Both the position numbers and the translations under genes were made by a program. The notes below the pieces were generated by a model, which was not told where the DNA came from, ran no database searches, and worked only from the letters and a program-made list of their open reading frames with translations. A stretch of 64,000 nt of DNA from Streptomyces hygroscopicus (GTDB taxonomy: Bacteria; Actinomycetota; Actinomycetes; Streptomycetales; Streptomycetaceae). Of the stretch, positions 26,710 through 35,561 are shown one piece after another. Location of the stretch: the NCBI GenBank assembly GCA_002021875.1, contig CP018627.1:62001-126000 (forward strand), in the 5' to 3' direction. The first letter of the stretch is position 1. Each line of letters opens with the position of its first letter.

Positions 26710-27291
26710 CGTGGAGTTCCTACCTTCCGCACAACTACTGGGCGCTGCAGGCATTCTTGTCGAATGGTGTGTCAATAAACCTGAGAATACGCATTTGACT
26801 GATTAGGTATGTGAGGCCGGAGGCGCGCCCAGCCTTCCCGGGGAACGGGCTACGGAGGGGGAGAGTGAACCGTACAGCCGACGGCTACGGGAGGACGATC
26901 TTCCAGTGGTGTTCCGGTCCTCGGAATGCTGGATCGCTGATCGGGCAGCGACGCAGGTTTCTCAGGGCCCCTCCCTGCGAGGTGCCTGGCGCCTGTTGAC
27001 GTAGACCGCGGGTAGGCCCTTGCTGATGCCCCGGAGAGGCAAGGTGACCAGAGGGTCTGCAGCCAGGTCTCGGTCACCGCCCACCAGCATCTAGCGCGCG
27101 ATGCCCTCCTATGGTGACCACTTTTCAGCGCACGCCTGCTCCCCCGTCGCTCCCTCAGGCACTGAGCCGACCCAGCGAGGCCATCCACTCCTGGCCAGGG
27201 GACAGCAGAAGATACGCGAAGGCCGCTGCCTGGGGCGGAGATAAGGCTCTGGGGCCGCCTTCGTCCATCGAGCCGTGTCCAGCGTGCGTCG
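26710..27291. other. Long non-coding gap between the two TIR genes
   Basis: Only short open stretches occur, none with domain similarity. The 60 bases upstream of the first TIR gene (26760-26810) are locally AT-rich, including TTGACA on the minus strand at about 26762-26767, and may contain its promoter. A short minus-strand peptide (LAADPLVTLPLRGISKGLPA, near 27010-27080) reads like coding sequence but has no start or family that can be named. Confidence 0.4.
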
Positions 27292-30200
27292 TCACCGCTG
27301 CGGGCATGTGGGTTCGTACGGAAGGCCTGGCGCGTACTGCCGCCACTCCTTACGGGACAGGCCGGTACCGGTGATGCCGCAGGCCACTGTGGTTGGGGCA
27401 GCGGCGATGGCCGGCAGGTCACCCAGGTTCCACAGTTCCACCGTGCCGGAGTCCAGGGTGACGGCCAGTGTCTTTCGGTCACGGCTGAACCGGACATCCG
27501 CCACTTCCGCTGTGGTGTCCGTCAGCGCCGTCGCCCAAGTCAGCGGCCTCGAGCCACCAGCGGCCCAGAGCCCCGCCCGGCCGGCACTGCTTCCAGTGGC
27601 GACCAGGTGGCCCCCGGGATGGAAGTCGATCTGCGAGAGACGATCGGAAACCTGTGCGGCCGAAAGGAACCTCCGCCCATTCCTGCGGTTCACCGACCAC
27701 ACGGACAGGTCTCCCCTATCGCTGGTCACCAGTTCGCGTCCGTCGGCGCGGAAGGCCGCGAATGAATAGCGCTCATGGAGCATCGAGTCCAGGTCTGAGG
27801 TACGCCGTGTGGCCAGCCGGATCGGGGCTGAGGGGTTGGTGACGTCCCACAGGACGTCGGGGAGGGCCAGTGTCGTGCCGTCCGGTCCGAAGACCGCCGG
27901 GATATCACCCAGGAAGGGCAAAGTCGGCAGGGGGTTCGGCCCGGGACCAGGATCTGCCGACGCAGAGGCCCGCTCACGAGGTTCGTACGGGTCCAGAAGT
28001 CGAGTACGCACCGGGTGTTGTGGGTCGCGGATGTCCCACAGGCCGACCCAAGGCGGGTCGAAGGACACGGAACCGACCGCCGCCAGCGTCGACCGGCGAG
28101 GGCTGAGCGCAACCGCCGACACTCCTGACTTCGTCGGGATCTCGGCCAAGCGATGCGGAGCACTCAGATCGGAAGTGTCCCACAACGTGATCTTGCCGTC
28201 CTGGTTTGCTTCGCCTGCCTGGCTGCCGACGGCCAGTATTGAGCCGTCGCCGTTGAAGGAGACCGCTCGAGCAATCTGAAGTTGCCCGGTGAGCGGTGTC
28301 TTCCTGCGGGGACGGGCAGGATGGGAGGTGTCCCAGAGCCACACCTTGCCGCCAGTGGCCGCGATGGCCAGTGCGCGGCCATCAGGGCTGAACGCCGACG
28401 CTGTGAGCCCGAAGGACTTCATGGCCAAAGTGGCGGCGCGGACCGGTGCCCGGCTGCCGACCAGCCAGCGCGTGAGGGTGCCGGATTCGTCCGCCAGGCT
28501 GACGGTGCGGCCGTCACGGCTGAAGGCGATGGCGTCGACTGTTCTGTCGTGCTTCCCCAGCATGACCGGCTTGCCGGGACGGGCTGGATCGCTGATGTCG
28601 CGAAGGAAGGCCGTATCGTCCAGCACGGAGACGGCTAAGGAGCGACCGTCCGGGCTGAAGGCAGCCGATTCCACTTGGTCCTTGTGGTCGAGCCTGGTCA
28701 GCTGCCGGGGCGTCCCTGGGTGGCGGAGGTCCCACAGCGTGAGGGTGCTGCTGTCACTCACCGCGAGGAGAGGCGCGGCACGGCTGAACACGGCACTCCC
28801 GAAATGCGATCGGCGCGCCACCGCTCGGGGGTTGTGTAAGTCACGGATGTTCCACGCGGTCCAGCCGGTGGTGTGGGTGATGCTGTCAGGGTTGAGGGAA
28901 CCATTCGTGGCGGTGAGGTAGCCGGAGCCGGTGATCAGGGTGTGCCCGTCGGGGCTGAACATCACGGTCTGGGAGTCGACGGCGTGGAGCGGTCCGGTCA
29001 GCCGCTGGGGTGCGGAAGGCTTGGTCACGTTCCACAGCTGCAGCGTGCCGTTCTCTCTGCCCGTGACCACGGCCATGGTCTTGCCGTCCGGGCTAAAGGC
29101 CACCGCTTGAGCGTCGTCCAAGCCTCGCCAGTTCAGCACCTCGCGGGGATGGCCGCGGTCCGTGAGGCCCCACAGCATCAGGCTGCTCCTGCCCCGCTCA
29201 CCGCCATCGGCCGGGTTCAGGCCGACATTGGCGACGGTCGCCAGCAGATGCCCGTCGGCGCTGAAAGCCACGCTTTCGATGGGCGCGCTGTGACCGGTGA
29301 GCGTGGCGAGCCGCCGCGGGCGGACGGTGTCGCGGGTGTCCCACAGGCTCACGGAACGGCCGGTGATAGTTGCCGTGGCGAGCAGGGTGCCGTCGGAGCT
29401 GTAGGACGCCAGGTCGGATTTGCCGACGCTCGTCGCGGAGCTGCCTGCCAGGCGTGTGCGTTGCAGCGTGGTGAACAGTCCCTCCCGCGCCTCCATCGTT
29501 GGCTTGATACGCAGGGCAGCCATGCTGAGCCGCAGCGAGGTGCGAGGCTCGGTCTCGCGGATGTTCTCAGCCTCCGCCTGCAATGCCCGCACTGTGGCCA
29601 GGCGGCGCTGCTCTTCGGCCTGGCGCCGCTGCTTCTCGGCCTCCTGCCGCCGCTGATCGGCAAGGTTCGCCATGATCAGCGCAATCACCAGCAGCACCGT
29701 CAAGGCGGTCACGCCGGCGCGGCGCAGCCGTACGGTGCGGGCGTGCTGCCAGACCTCCTCGCTGTCCAGTTCGTCCTTGGGGATGCCGTGGATGGCGGCC
29801 GCCAGCATCCCAGCCGCCTCCCGGAACCTGCCATGGTCCAAGGAGAGCTCGGGCTCTGAGGCAGCCCAGCGCAGGTCCACCCAGAGGGGCTCCCCCTGGA
29901 ACCAGCCCCGCAGGTCGCCGGGCAGAGCGGTGGTCTGCTCCCAGTCGAAATCAGCTCGGTCGTTGTCCCAGACGATCTCGCCGTCGGTGACAACGATCAG
30001 CATCGTGTCGGCGCTTCGGTGTTCCTTCCAGAAGGAGATCTCCCGCCGTACCCAGGGCGACCGGGCCGACTCTGTCGAGGCCAGCAGAATGAAGTAACGG
30101 GAGTTCTCCAAAGCCCGCTCGATGGTCGTCCACAGGTCGGGGTTGGCTGCGAGGCTGGCCTGATCACGGAAGACCCGCAGGGCACGCGGCCGGTTCCAGG

Positions 30201-30315
30201 GCTTAGCCAAGCGGTGCAGCCCGCGTTGCAGGGCAGGGGCGAGCACACTGTCCGCCGTGTGGCTGTAGGACAGGAAGGCGTCGTAGGAGCTGCGGAACGC
30301 AGCGGACGGCTTCAT
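27292..30315 (-). CDS. TIR - transmembrane - WD40 protein, probable immune effector (second copy)
   Basis: The product has 1007 residues from MKPSAAFRSSYDAFLSYSHT. The TIR domain (1-155) has the FLSYS box and SARSPWVRREISFW, with Glu92 in the catalytic-type position. One transmembrane helix (about 201-219) is followed by a charged coiled coil (220-255, QRRQEAEKQRRQAEEQRR). About 12-14 WD40 repeats then follow with clear GH...WD features, such as LTGHSAPIESVAFSADGHLL and VAFSPDGKTMAVVTG...LQLWN. Its ATG overlaps the stop of the SLATT-like gene by four bases, so the two are translationally coupled. WD40 propellers in such proteins commonly sense a ligand or assemble complexes; the trigger here is unknown. 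Confidence 0.88.
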   Translation of the reverse strand: MKPSAAFRSSYDAFLSYSHTADSVLAPALQRGLHRLAKPWNRPRALRVFRDQASLAANPDLWTTIERALENSRYFILLASTESARSPWVRREISFWKEHRSADTMLIVVTDGEIVWDNDRADFDWEQTTALPGDLRGWFQGEPLWVDLRWAASEPELSLDHGRFREAAGMLAAAIHGIPKDELDSEEVWQHARTVRLRRAGVTALTVLLVIALIMANLADQRRQEAEKQRRQAEEQRRLATVRALQAEAENIRETEPRTSLRLSMAALRIKPTMEAREGLFTTLQRTRLAGSSATSVGKSDLASYSSDGTLLATATITGRSVSLWDTRDTVRPRRLATLTGHSAPIESVAFSADGHLLATVANVGLNPADGGERGRSSLMLWGLTDRGHPREVLNWRGLDDAQAVAFSPDGKTMAVVTGRENGTLQLWNVTKPSAPQRLTGPLHAVDSQTVMFSPDGHTLITGSGYLTATNGSLNPDSITHTTGWTAWNIRDLHNPRAVARRSHFGSAVFSRAAPLLAVSDSSTLTLWDLRHPGTPRQLTRLDHKDQVESAAFSPDGRSLAVSVLDDTAFLRDISDPARPGKPVMLGKHDRTVDAIAFSRDGRTVSLADESGTLTRWLVGSRAPVRAATLAMKSFGLTASAFSPDGRALAIAATGGKVWLWDTSHPARPRRKTPLTGQLQIARAVSFNGDGSILAVGSQAGEANQDGKITLWDTSDLSAPHRLAEIPTKSGVSAVALSPRRSTLAAVGSVSFDPPWVGLWDIRDPQHPVRTRLLDPYEPRERASASADPGPGPNPLPTLPFLGDIPAVFGPDGTTLALPDVLWDVTNPSAPIRLATRRTSDLDSMLHERYSFAAFRADGRELVTSDRGDLSVWSVNRRNGRRFLSAAQVSDRLSQIDFHPGGHLVATGSSAGRAGLWAAGGSRPLTWATALTDTTAEVADVRFSRDRKTLAVTLDSGTVELWNLGDLPAIAAAPTTVACGITGTGLSRKEWRQYAPGLPYEPTCPQR

Positions 30316-31196
30316 GAGTGCGACGCCCGCCACAGCGTGTGCTCGCGCGAGACCGCGTCCTCCGAACCCCCGACGAAACTCGCCCAATCCTCCTCGGTCC
30401 GCACATGCCGCACCCGCGAGCCGATCGTGGCCAGCTCATGGTGCGCCATCGCATATGCGGTCGCGAGGTTCTGGTGCTGTTTGGTCTGCACCCACGCCGC
30501 TCCGGCCGCGGCCAGCGCGGCCGCCAGACCGAGGAGATCGATGTCAATCACACCATCGGCCTTCAGCACTCCCGCAGTTAGGCCGAGGAGTTCCAGCGTG
30601 GCAAGGGTGACCGACCACAGCGTGGCCCTGCGCTCGTTCCAGCGCGCCTTCGTCCCATACCACTCCTGCTGGTCCCTGATCCGCGCCCGCAGATACAGCT
30701 CACGGCGCTGCTCCAGCGGAAGCGCCCGGGTCCGGCGCATGCCCTCGGTCACCTGCTCCGGACTGCCGTGATCAGGAATCAGCAAGACCGGTTCAACATC
30801 AGCCTCGATCTCGGCGAAACGTGCAAGCAGCAGGTCCTCGGCCTGCTCATCAGTGAGCTCGGCGGCCCCCAGCGGACTGCCGCCCACCATGTACCGCCAG
30901 GTCAGGGTTTTCGTCGACTCAGCCAGTGCGCGCCCGGCGTACCACTGCCGGTCAGGGCGCTCCTTGAGCATGTACACATCGCTCACCAGAGCCGCTCCGA
31001 AGGCCACCGAAGCCACCACAGCGGCTACATCCGTGCCCCCGGCCCGTAAGGCCATCACGCCGAAGGCGGCGGCGATCACCAACGCGCCGAGCTGGAACCG
31101 CATCACACGGAGGTAACGGCGTTGTCCCCTCAGCGAATTGGCGTCGGCCGCACGGTGCAGCGCAGGAAAGTCGTCGTAGCCAACCGTCTCCGTCAT
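30312..31196 (-). CDS. Four-helix SLATT/DUF4231-like membrane protein coupled to a TIR-WD40 gene
   Basis: The product has 294 residues from MTETVGYDDFPALHRAADAN, with GGAGGGGG before the ATG. Two hydrophobic pairs are visible: FQLGALVIAAAFGVMAL with VAAVVASVAFGAALVSDVYM (about 35-77), and LWSVTLATLELLGLTAGVL with IDLLGLAAALAAAGAAWV (about 195-245). Between them lies a charged, helical cytoplasmic part (RDQQEWYGTKARWNERRATLW). This is the layout of tandem SLATT-type two-helix effector domains, which comparative genomics links to CBASS, TIR and SMODS conflict systems as membrane-disrupting effectors or sensors. Translational coupling to the TIR-WD40 gene supports joint function. The family call is from pattern memory and should be tested with profiles. 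Confidence 0.75.
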   Translation of the reverse strand: MTETVGYDDFPALHRAADANSLRGQRRYLRVMRFQLGALVIAAAFGVMALRAGGTDVAAVVASVAFGAALVSDVYMLKERPDRQWYAGRALAESTKTLTWRYMVGGSPLGAAELTDEQAEDLLLARFAEIEADVEPVLLIPDHGSPEQVTEGMRRTRALPLEQRRELYLRARIRDQQEWYGTKARWNERRATLWSVTLATLELLGLTAGVLKADGVIDIDLLGLAAALAAAGAAWVQTKQHQNLATAYAMAHHELATIGSRVRHVRTEEDWASFVGGSEDAVSREHTLWRASHS

Positions 31197-31248
31197 GCGT
31201 TCCCCCTCCGCGCGCCCCACCCCTAAGAATGCCCCAACTCCCCACCGC

Positions 31249-31476
31249 TCACTGCTCTTTTCTCCCGGTGAGCCATGCCCCGACGTGCAAGAGGAGCAGG
31301 ACCACTGCAGCTCCCACCGCAGCGTGGTACTCCAGGTCCGTCAGCAGTGCGAGATCGACGTTCTCCAGGAGGCGTTCCTGTGCCCGCCCGCCGCGTGTGG
31401 CGACGGCGCTACCGGCCCCGGTGTCAGCGGTTGGTACCCGCCTCGCACCGCCGCAGACGAGGCTGCGAGTGCCCAT
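31249..31476 (-). CDS. Possible small single-pass membrane protein leading the SLATT/TIR operon
   Basis: The last 45 residues (ERLLENVDLALLTDLEYHAA, VGAAVVLLLLHVGAWLTGRK) show good coding bias and one C-terminal transmembrane helix. The start is uncertain: ATG at 31476 gives 75 residues, and GTG at 31536 would add 20. It ends 52 bases before the SLATT-like gene on the same strand, so it may be the first gene of that operon. No family is recognised. Confidence 0.45.
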   Translation of the reverse strand: MGTRSLVCGGARRVPTADTGAGSAVATRGGRAQERLLENVDLALLTDLEYHAAVGAAVVLLLLHVGAWLTGRKEQ

Positions 31477-31600
31477 ACGTCCGCGTTCCGTCGTCCCAGG
31501 CCATCTCCCTCGAGCGATCTTCGATGCATCTGTCACGTGGCGCTCTGGCCGGTGCCGGTAGTTGTTGGGCCGCACTGTTCAAACAGGAGAGGTGGCGTCC

Positions 31601-32269
31601 ATGCGGCTGCACATCAGGTCCACCGTTCTCACGCTCGCTGCCGCCATCGCGGCTCTGGCCGGTACGGTGACGCCGGCGTCAGCGGCACCCAGCCAGACGG
31701 TCACCAGAACGCTGCGGGAGGCCATTGACGCACTGCCCGTGGCGGCGGAAGACCGCACCGGCTACGAACGCACGGCTTTCAAGCACTGGGTGGACGCGGA
31801 CGCAGACGGCTGTAACACACGCCAGGAAGTGCTGATCGCCGAGGCGATCGAGCCGCCCACGGTCACCGGCCGGTGCACCATCAGCGGCGGCATCTGGCAC
31901 TCGTACTACGACGGCACCGACGTGCAAGGCGCCCGCGGCCTGGACATCGACCACATGGTGCCACTGGCCGAAGCCTGGGACAGCGGTGCCTCCATCTGGT
32001 CTGCGCAGGAGCGCCAGGACTACGCCAACGATGTGGGCGATATGAGGTCTCTGGCCGCGGTGAGTGCTCGGGAGAACCGTTCCAAGGCCGATCAGGACCC
32101 CAACCAGTGGCTTCCCTCCGATCCGGGAGCACTCTGCCGGTACATCGAGGAGTGGACCGTGGTGAAGTCCCGCTGGGGCCTGTCAGCGGACCCGGGCGAA
32201 GTGACCGCGCTCTCCGATCTCGCGACTGGCTGCCGCGACACCCGGATCACCTACACACCTGCCCGCTGA
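31601..32269 (+). CDS. Secreted HNH (DUF1524-type) endonuclease
   Basis: The product has 222 residues from MRLHIRSTVLTL, with AGGAGAGG 8 bases before the ATG. A signal peptide of about 28 residues ends TPASA-A. The nuclease core has DIDHMVPLAEAWDSGAS (catalytic-type His after Asp) and later AVSARENRSKADQDPNQWLP, the Asn-Arg-x-Lys and Trp pattern of Streptomyces secreted HNH nucleases. Such proteins degrade extracellular DNA for nutrient use or competition. It is divergent from the SLATT/TIR operon. Cysteines at CNTRQE, GRCTIS, LCRYIE and GCRDTR may form two disulphides. Confidence 0.88.
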   Translation: MRLHIRSTVLTLAAAIAALAGTVTPASAAPSQTVTRTLREAIDALPVAAEDRTGYERTAFKHWVDADADGCNTRQEVLIAEAIEPPTVTGRCTISGGIWHSYYDGTDVQGARGLDIDHMVPLAEAWDSGASIWSAQERQDYANDVGDMRSLAAVSARENRSKADQDPNQWLPSDPGALCRYIEEWTVVKSRWGLSADPGEVTALSDLATGCRDTRITYTPAR

Positions 32270-32344
32270 AACCCGTAGCCGCATAGCCATCGCGCAGAGG
32301 TACCATCCACCACCAACATGAAAACGTCCCAGACAAGGGAGCTT

Positions 32345-32980
32345 GTGGTGGACACCTCTGCCGACAACACCAATCTGAAGTCCCAGTACGCGGCACAGAT
32401 CAACACCGATCTCGAACGCAACTCCACCGAGCACGAACGTCTCAGCTCCGAGATCTCAGCGCTGCAACAGCAGTTGGCGGCGCTGGAAGGCAATCGGGTG
32501 CTTCTGCTCAGCATGCGGCAGACCCTGGGTGACGAAGCCGCCGGTGACGTCCCCGACAGCGCCGAGGTCAGCAGCTCTGCGAGTGGCTCGTCCGCCACCC
32601 GGGAGTCCGCGAAGACGCCGGCAGCGCGCAAGCCGAAGAGGGAGACCGGCACGACCAGCGCCGGGCGGAAGCAGGCAGAGCCAGGCAAGAGCCGCTCCAA
32701 CCGGGTACGAAAAGCGAGTGGGCCCACACTCGGGGACCTCATCCGTGGTGACCTCACCCAGCACGACGGACCGCGCGCCGCGGCCGAAGTCACCACCGCT
32801 CTCACCCGGGCCCTCCCTGACCGCGAGATCAAGGCCACGGTCGTGCGCAGCACGCTCGAGGCACTCGTCGCCAAGGGGCAAGCACACCGCATCAAGCAGA
32901 AGAGGGCCGTCTTCTACTCGAACGTCGCCCCGGAGACAGCCGCCGACACCGGCGAGCCCGCCGAGGCGGCCGGGGTCTGA
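32345..32980 (+). CDS. Coiled-coil protein with winged-helix-like C-terminus, unknown function
   Basis: The N-terminal 50 residues form a coiled coil (LERNSTEHERLSSEISALQQQLAALEGNR). A disordered Ser/Ala/Lys-rich linker follows (about 65-130). The C-terminal 75 residues (TLGDLIRGDLTQHDGPRAAA, LTRALPDREIKATVVRSTLE, ALVAKGQAHRIKQKRAVFYS) resemble a winged helix. GTG at 32345, eight bases from AAGGGAG, is favoured; ATG at 32318 would add nine residues without a Shine-Dalgarno. Similar proteins are common in Streptomyces accessory DNA and may be regulators. It follows the secreted nuclease by 75 bases. Confidence 0.65.
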   Translation: MVDTSADNTNLKSQYAAQINTDLERNSTEHERLSSEISALQQQLAALEGNRVLLLSMRQTLGDEAAGDVPDSAEVSSSASGSSATRESAKTPAARKPKRETGTTSAGRKQAEPGKSRSNRVRKASGPTLGDLIRGDLTQHDGPRAAAEVTTALTRALPDREIKATVVRSTLEALVAKGQAHRIKQKRAVFYSNVAPETAADTGEPAEAAGV

Positions 32981-33224
32981 GGAGCCCCGGGTTCTCTTCT
33001 GACTCGCGTGGGTGTCGGGCCCACCGAGGGCTGCAGACCATGGGCCGTAGTTCTCCAGCATGCCTGGAAGGTGTGTAGAGGAGAGGCACGTGGCCCCGGA
33101 GCGCCATGTGTGTACCGGGGCAACGGCAGTTGATTCCGCGCTGCCTTCAGTTCGAGCCGAGAACGACCAATCGCAGTAGAACCCCATCCGTACACGGCCC
33201 AGAGAACACTCCGCTGCTGAACGG

Positions 33225-34602
33225 GGGTCTGTCAAACGAGTGGTGCAACTGGGGCTGATGGTTACTGACGGGCTGCGGAGAGGCGCCCATCGAAGGTGAT
33301 GTCGAAGGCGTTCAGTGCGGTCTTCCAACGCATGGTCCAGCGTGCCTGGCCCTTGCCGGTGGGGTCGAGGGACATGATCGCCATGTAGACGCACTTCAGG
33401 GCGGCCTGCTCGTTGGGGAAGTGGCCGCGAGCCTTGACCGCCCGGCGGATGCGGGCGTTGACCGATTCGATCGCGTTGGTGGTGCAGACGATGCGGCGGA
33501 TCTCGGTGTCGAACCGCAGGAACGGGATGAACTCCTCCCAGGCGTTCTCCCACAGCTTCACGATCGCCGGATACTTTCGGCCCCAGGCATCAGCGAACTC
33601 GGCGAACCGCTCCAGGGCGGCCTCTTCGGTCGGCGCCGTGTAGACGGGCTTCAGAAGCTTGGCGATCTTGTCCCAGTCCTGGCGGGCGGCATAGCGGAAG
33701 AAGTTCCGCAGCAGGTGCACCACGCAGGTCTGCACGATCGTCCGCGGCCAGACGGTCTCCACGGCCTCGGGCAGGCCCTTGAGCCCGTCGCAGACGAGCA
33801 TGAGCACATCACTGACGCCGCGGTTCTTGATTTCGGTGAGGATGTGCAGCCAGTGCTTGGCGCCCTCGCCGCCGTCGCCGGCCCAGAGCCCCAAGATCTC
33901 CCGCCGGCCCTCGGCCGTGACGGCCAGGGCCACGTAGATGGGCCGGTTGGCCACCGCACCGTCGCGGATCTTCACGTGGATGGCGTCGATGAAGACCACC
34001 GGATAGACGGCGTCGAGGGGGCGGCTCTGCCATTCGGCCATGCCTTCCAGCACCTTGTCCGTGATGGTGGAGATGGTCTGGCGGGAGACCTCGGCACCAT
34101 AAACCTCCGCCAGGTGCGCCTGGGCCTCGCCGGTGGTCAGGCCCTTCGCGGCCAGCGAGATGACCATCTCATCGACGCCGGTCAGACGCTTCTGCCGCTT
34201 CTTGACAATCTTCGGCTCGAAGGAGCCGTCGCGGTCGCGGGGCACGGTTATCTCCACAGGTCCGACGTCGGTCAGGACTGTCTTGGAGCGTTTGCCGTTG
34301 CGGGAGTTGCCGCCGTTCTTGCCCGTCGGGTCGTGCTTGTCGTAGCCGAGGTGGTCGGTGATTTCACCCTCCAGGGCGGACTCCAACAGCCGCTTGGTCA
34401 GCTGCTGCAGCAGTCCGTCCTCACCAGTCAACTGCAGACCCTCGGCCTGGGCCCGGCCCACCAGCTCGTCGATCAACTGGTCGTCCACGGCCTTCGCCGG
34501 CACAGCCTCCACGGGCTCGACAGCCTCGGAGCCGGACACGTTCTCACTGGTCATCGATGTATCTTCCATGATCGGGAGTTACACCGAACGTTTTACAGTC
34601 CC
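33225..34602 (-). mobile_element. IS256-family insertion sequence
   Basis: Imperfect terminal repeats occur at 33225-33250 (GGGTCTGTCAAACGAGTGG...) and 34577-34602 (reverse complement GGGACTGTAAAACGTTCGG...), matching at about 20 of 26 positions. They enclose one intact transposase. No target duplication is visible, and the two flanks are unrelated (group II intron gene on the right, non-coding on the left), so a deletion probably accompanied or followed insertion. Confidence 0.82.
33262..34569 (-). CDS. IS256-family transposase, intact
   Basis: The protein has 435 residues. Mutator/IS256 features are present: LLESALEGEITDHLGYDKHD near the N-terminus, then KIVKKRQKRLTGVDEMVISL. The catalytic Asp residues lie in VFIDAIHVKIRDG and MLVCDGLKGLPEAV, with the HLLRNFFRYA helix and the final acidic residue in the TTNAIESVNARIRRAVKARG segment. 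No stop or frameshift interrupts it, so the element may still be active. The ATG at 34569 or the next at 34554 could start translation. Confidence 0.92.
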   Translation of the reverse strand: MEDTSMTSENVSGSEAVEPVEAVPAKAVDDQLIDELVGRAQAEGLQLTGEDGLLQQLTKRLLESALEGEITDHLGYDKHDPTGKNGGNSRNGKRSKTVLTDVGPVEITVPRDRDGSFEPKIVKKRQKRLTGVDEMVISLAAKGLTTGEAQAHLAEVYGAEVSRQTISTITDKVLEGMAEWQSRPLDAVYPVVFIDAIHVKIRDGAVANRPIYVALAVTAEGRREILGLWAGDGGEGAKHWLHILTEIKNRGVSDVLMLVCDGLKGLPEAVETVWPRTIVQTCVVHLLRNFFRYAARQDWDKIAKLLKPVYTAPTEEAALERFAEFADAWGRKYPAIVKLWENAWEEFIPFLRFDTEIRRIVCTTNAIESVNARIRRAVKARGHFPNEQAALKCVYMAIMSLDPTGKGQARWTMRWKTALNAFDITFDGRLSAARQ

Positions 34603-35180
34603 GCCTCAAGCATGTTGCGCACGAGCCGAAGAAACCGGCCATCGTGAATCCGTTCTGCCAGCGTCTCGATGACGACTTGATGATCGATCGAACCGAAGCA
34701 GTCAGAGATATCACCTTCGATGAACCAGGTCGTACCCGTCCAGGTATTGCCCACCTCCGTCAAGGCGGTGTGACAGCCCCGTCTGGGTCGGAACCCGTGG
34801 GACCGGTCGGAGAACTGCGGCTCGAAGTATGCCTCCAGAAGGAGACGCATCACCTCGCCGACGAGCTTGTCCGACCAGGTCGGCAGTCCAAGCGGCCGGG
34901 TCTTCCCATTCTTCTTGGGAATGTTGACTCGCTTTACTGGGCTGAACCGGTAGCGCTCGTGGCGCATCGCATCAATGATGCGACCTACCTTGCCCAGCGA
35001 CATGCCGTCCACGGTTTCTTGCGAGACTCCCGGCGTCATCGCCCCTTTATTGGAGTAGACGCGGCCGTAAGCCACCAGGTACAACTGCGGGTTGAACATT
35101 TGCCGATACAGCTCACTACACGGCAGACCACGTCTGCCGCACTCACGAAGGATGCCTAACACCGTGTCGGCACTCTGCAT
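34593..35180 (-). pseudogene. ltrA: Group II intron reverse transcriptase/maturase truncated by IS256
   Basis: The 195 residues cover the RT0 to early RT3 blocks: VYSNKGAMTPGVSQETVDGM, PVKRVNIPKKNGKTRPLGLP, EPQFSDRSHGFRPRRGCHTA, FIEGDISDCFGSIDH. The active-site YADD, thumb and maturase domains are missing. The frame ends at a TAA that lies inside the IS256 terminal repeat (34593-34595), so the insertion caused the truncation. No remaining 3' part was found on the other side of the IS. Upstream sequence on the same strand contains the likely intron 5' end. Confidence 0.88.
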
Positions 35181-35313
35181 TTCGCATACCTCCCGGTCTC
35201 ATTCGCATCCAGTCACCTGTGTCCCTTCGCCCTGCGAGCGGCTTTCCCGCCCTCCTCGGCAGGTCGTTACTCCTGCGACTACTACGGGCACTCCGTCGCC
35301 CTAGGGTTCGCAC
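34603..35313 (-). mobile_element. Group II intron 5' portion (GTGCG start)
   Basis: On the minus strand the sequence from 35313 begins GTGCGAACCCTAGGGCGAC, matching the conserved GUGYG 5' end of group II introns. About 130 bases of structured GC-rich leader follow to the reverse transcriptase start at 35180. The putative insertion point lies 35 bases beyond the stop of the small gene at 35349-35561. The 3' half, including domains V and VI, is lost. Confidence 0.6.
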
Positions 35314-35348
35314 CCCGTAGGCGATCCCACGTTCGTCCTTGTTGTACG

Positions 35349-35561
35349 TCATAGCGTGACGTAGGCGCCCCACTCATCTCCTTCAATGCCCTCACTGGGC
35401 ATCGCCCCATGTCGCGGAAGGTATGTCGGCCATGCATCAAAGCCGTCACAGGACATGGCATCGCCGCGGGCGATACGCAGGCCTTCCAGCTCCTCCAGGA
35501 GGTCCACCGCATCGTGCCGCTCGTGGACAGCGGCTGACCGACCCCACCACATGTTGCTCAC
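35349..35561 (-). CDS. Small hypothetical protein upstream of the group II intron
   Basis: The 70-residue acidic protein begins at GTG (SNMWWGRSAAVHERHDAVDL) and continues LEELEGLRIARGDAMSCDGF, DAWPTYLPRHGA. Composition and codon bias look natural. The short charged helix plus Trp/Pro-rich tail is not assigned to a family. The group II intron appears to have inserted just downstream, a position typical of introns that target sequences after genes. Nothing is recognised in 35562-35764 apart from very GC-rich sequence. Confidence 0.45.
   Translation of the reverse strand: MSNMWWGRSAAVHERHDAVDLLEELEGLRIARGDAMSCDGFDAWPTYLPRHGAMPSEGIEGDEWGAYVTL

Noticed and set aside
33000..33224. Possible 3' end (domains V/VI) of the group II intron on the far side of the IS256
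   Set aside because: Contains GC-rich foldable sequence, but the conserved domain V helix pattern could not be found.
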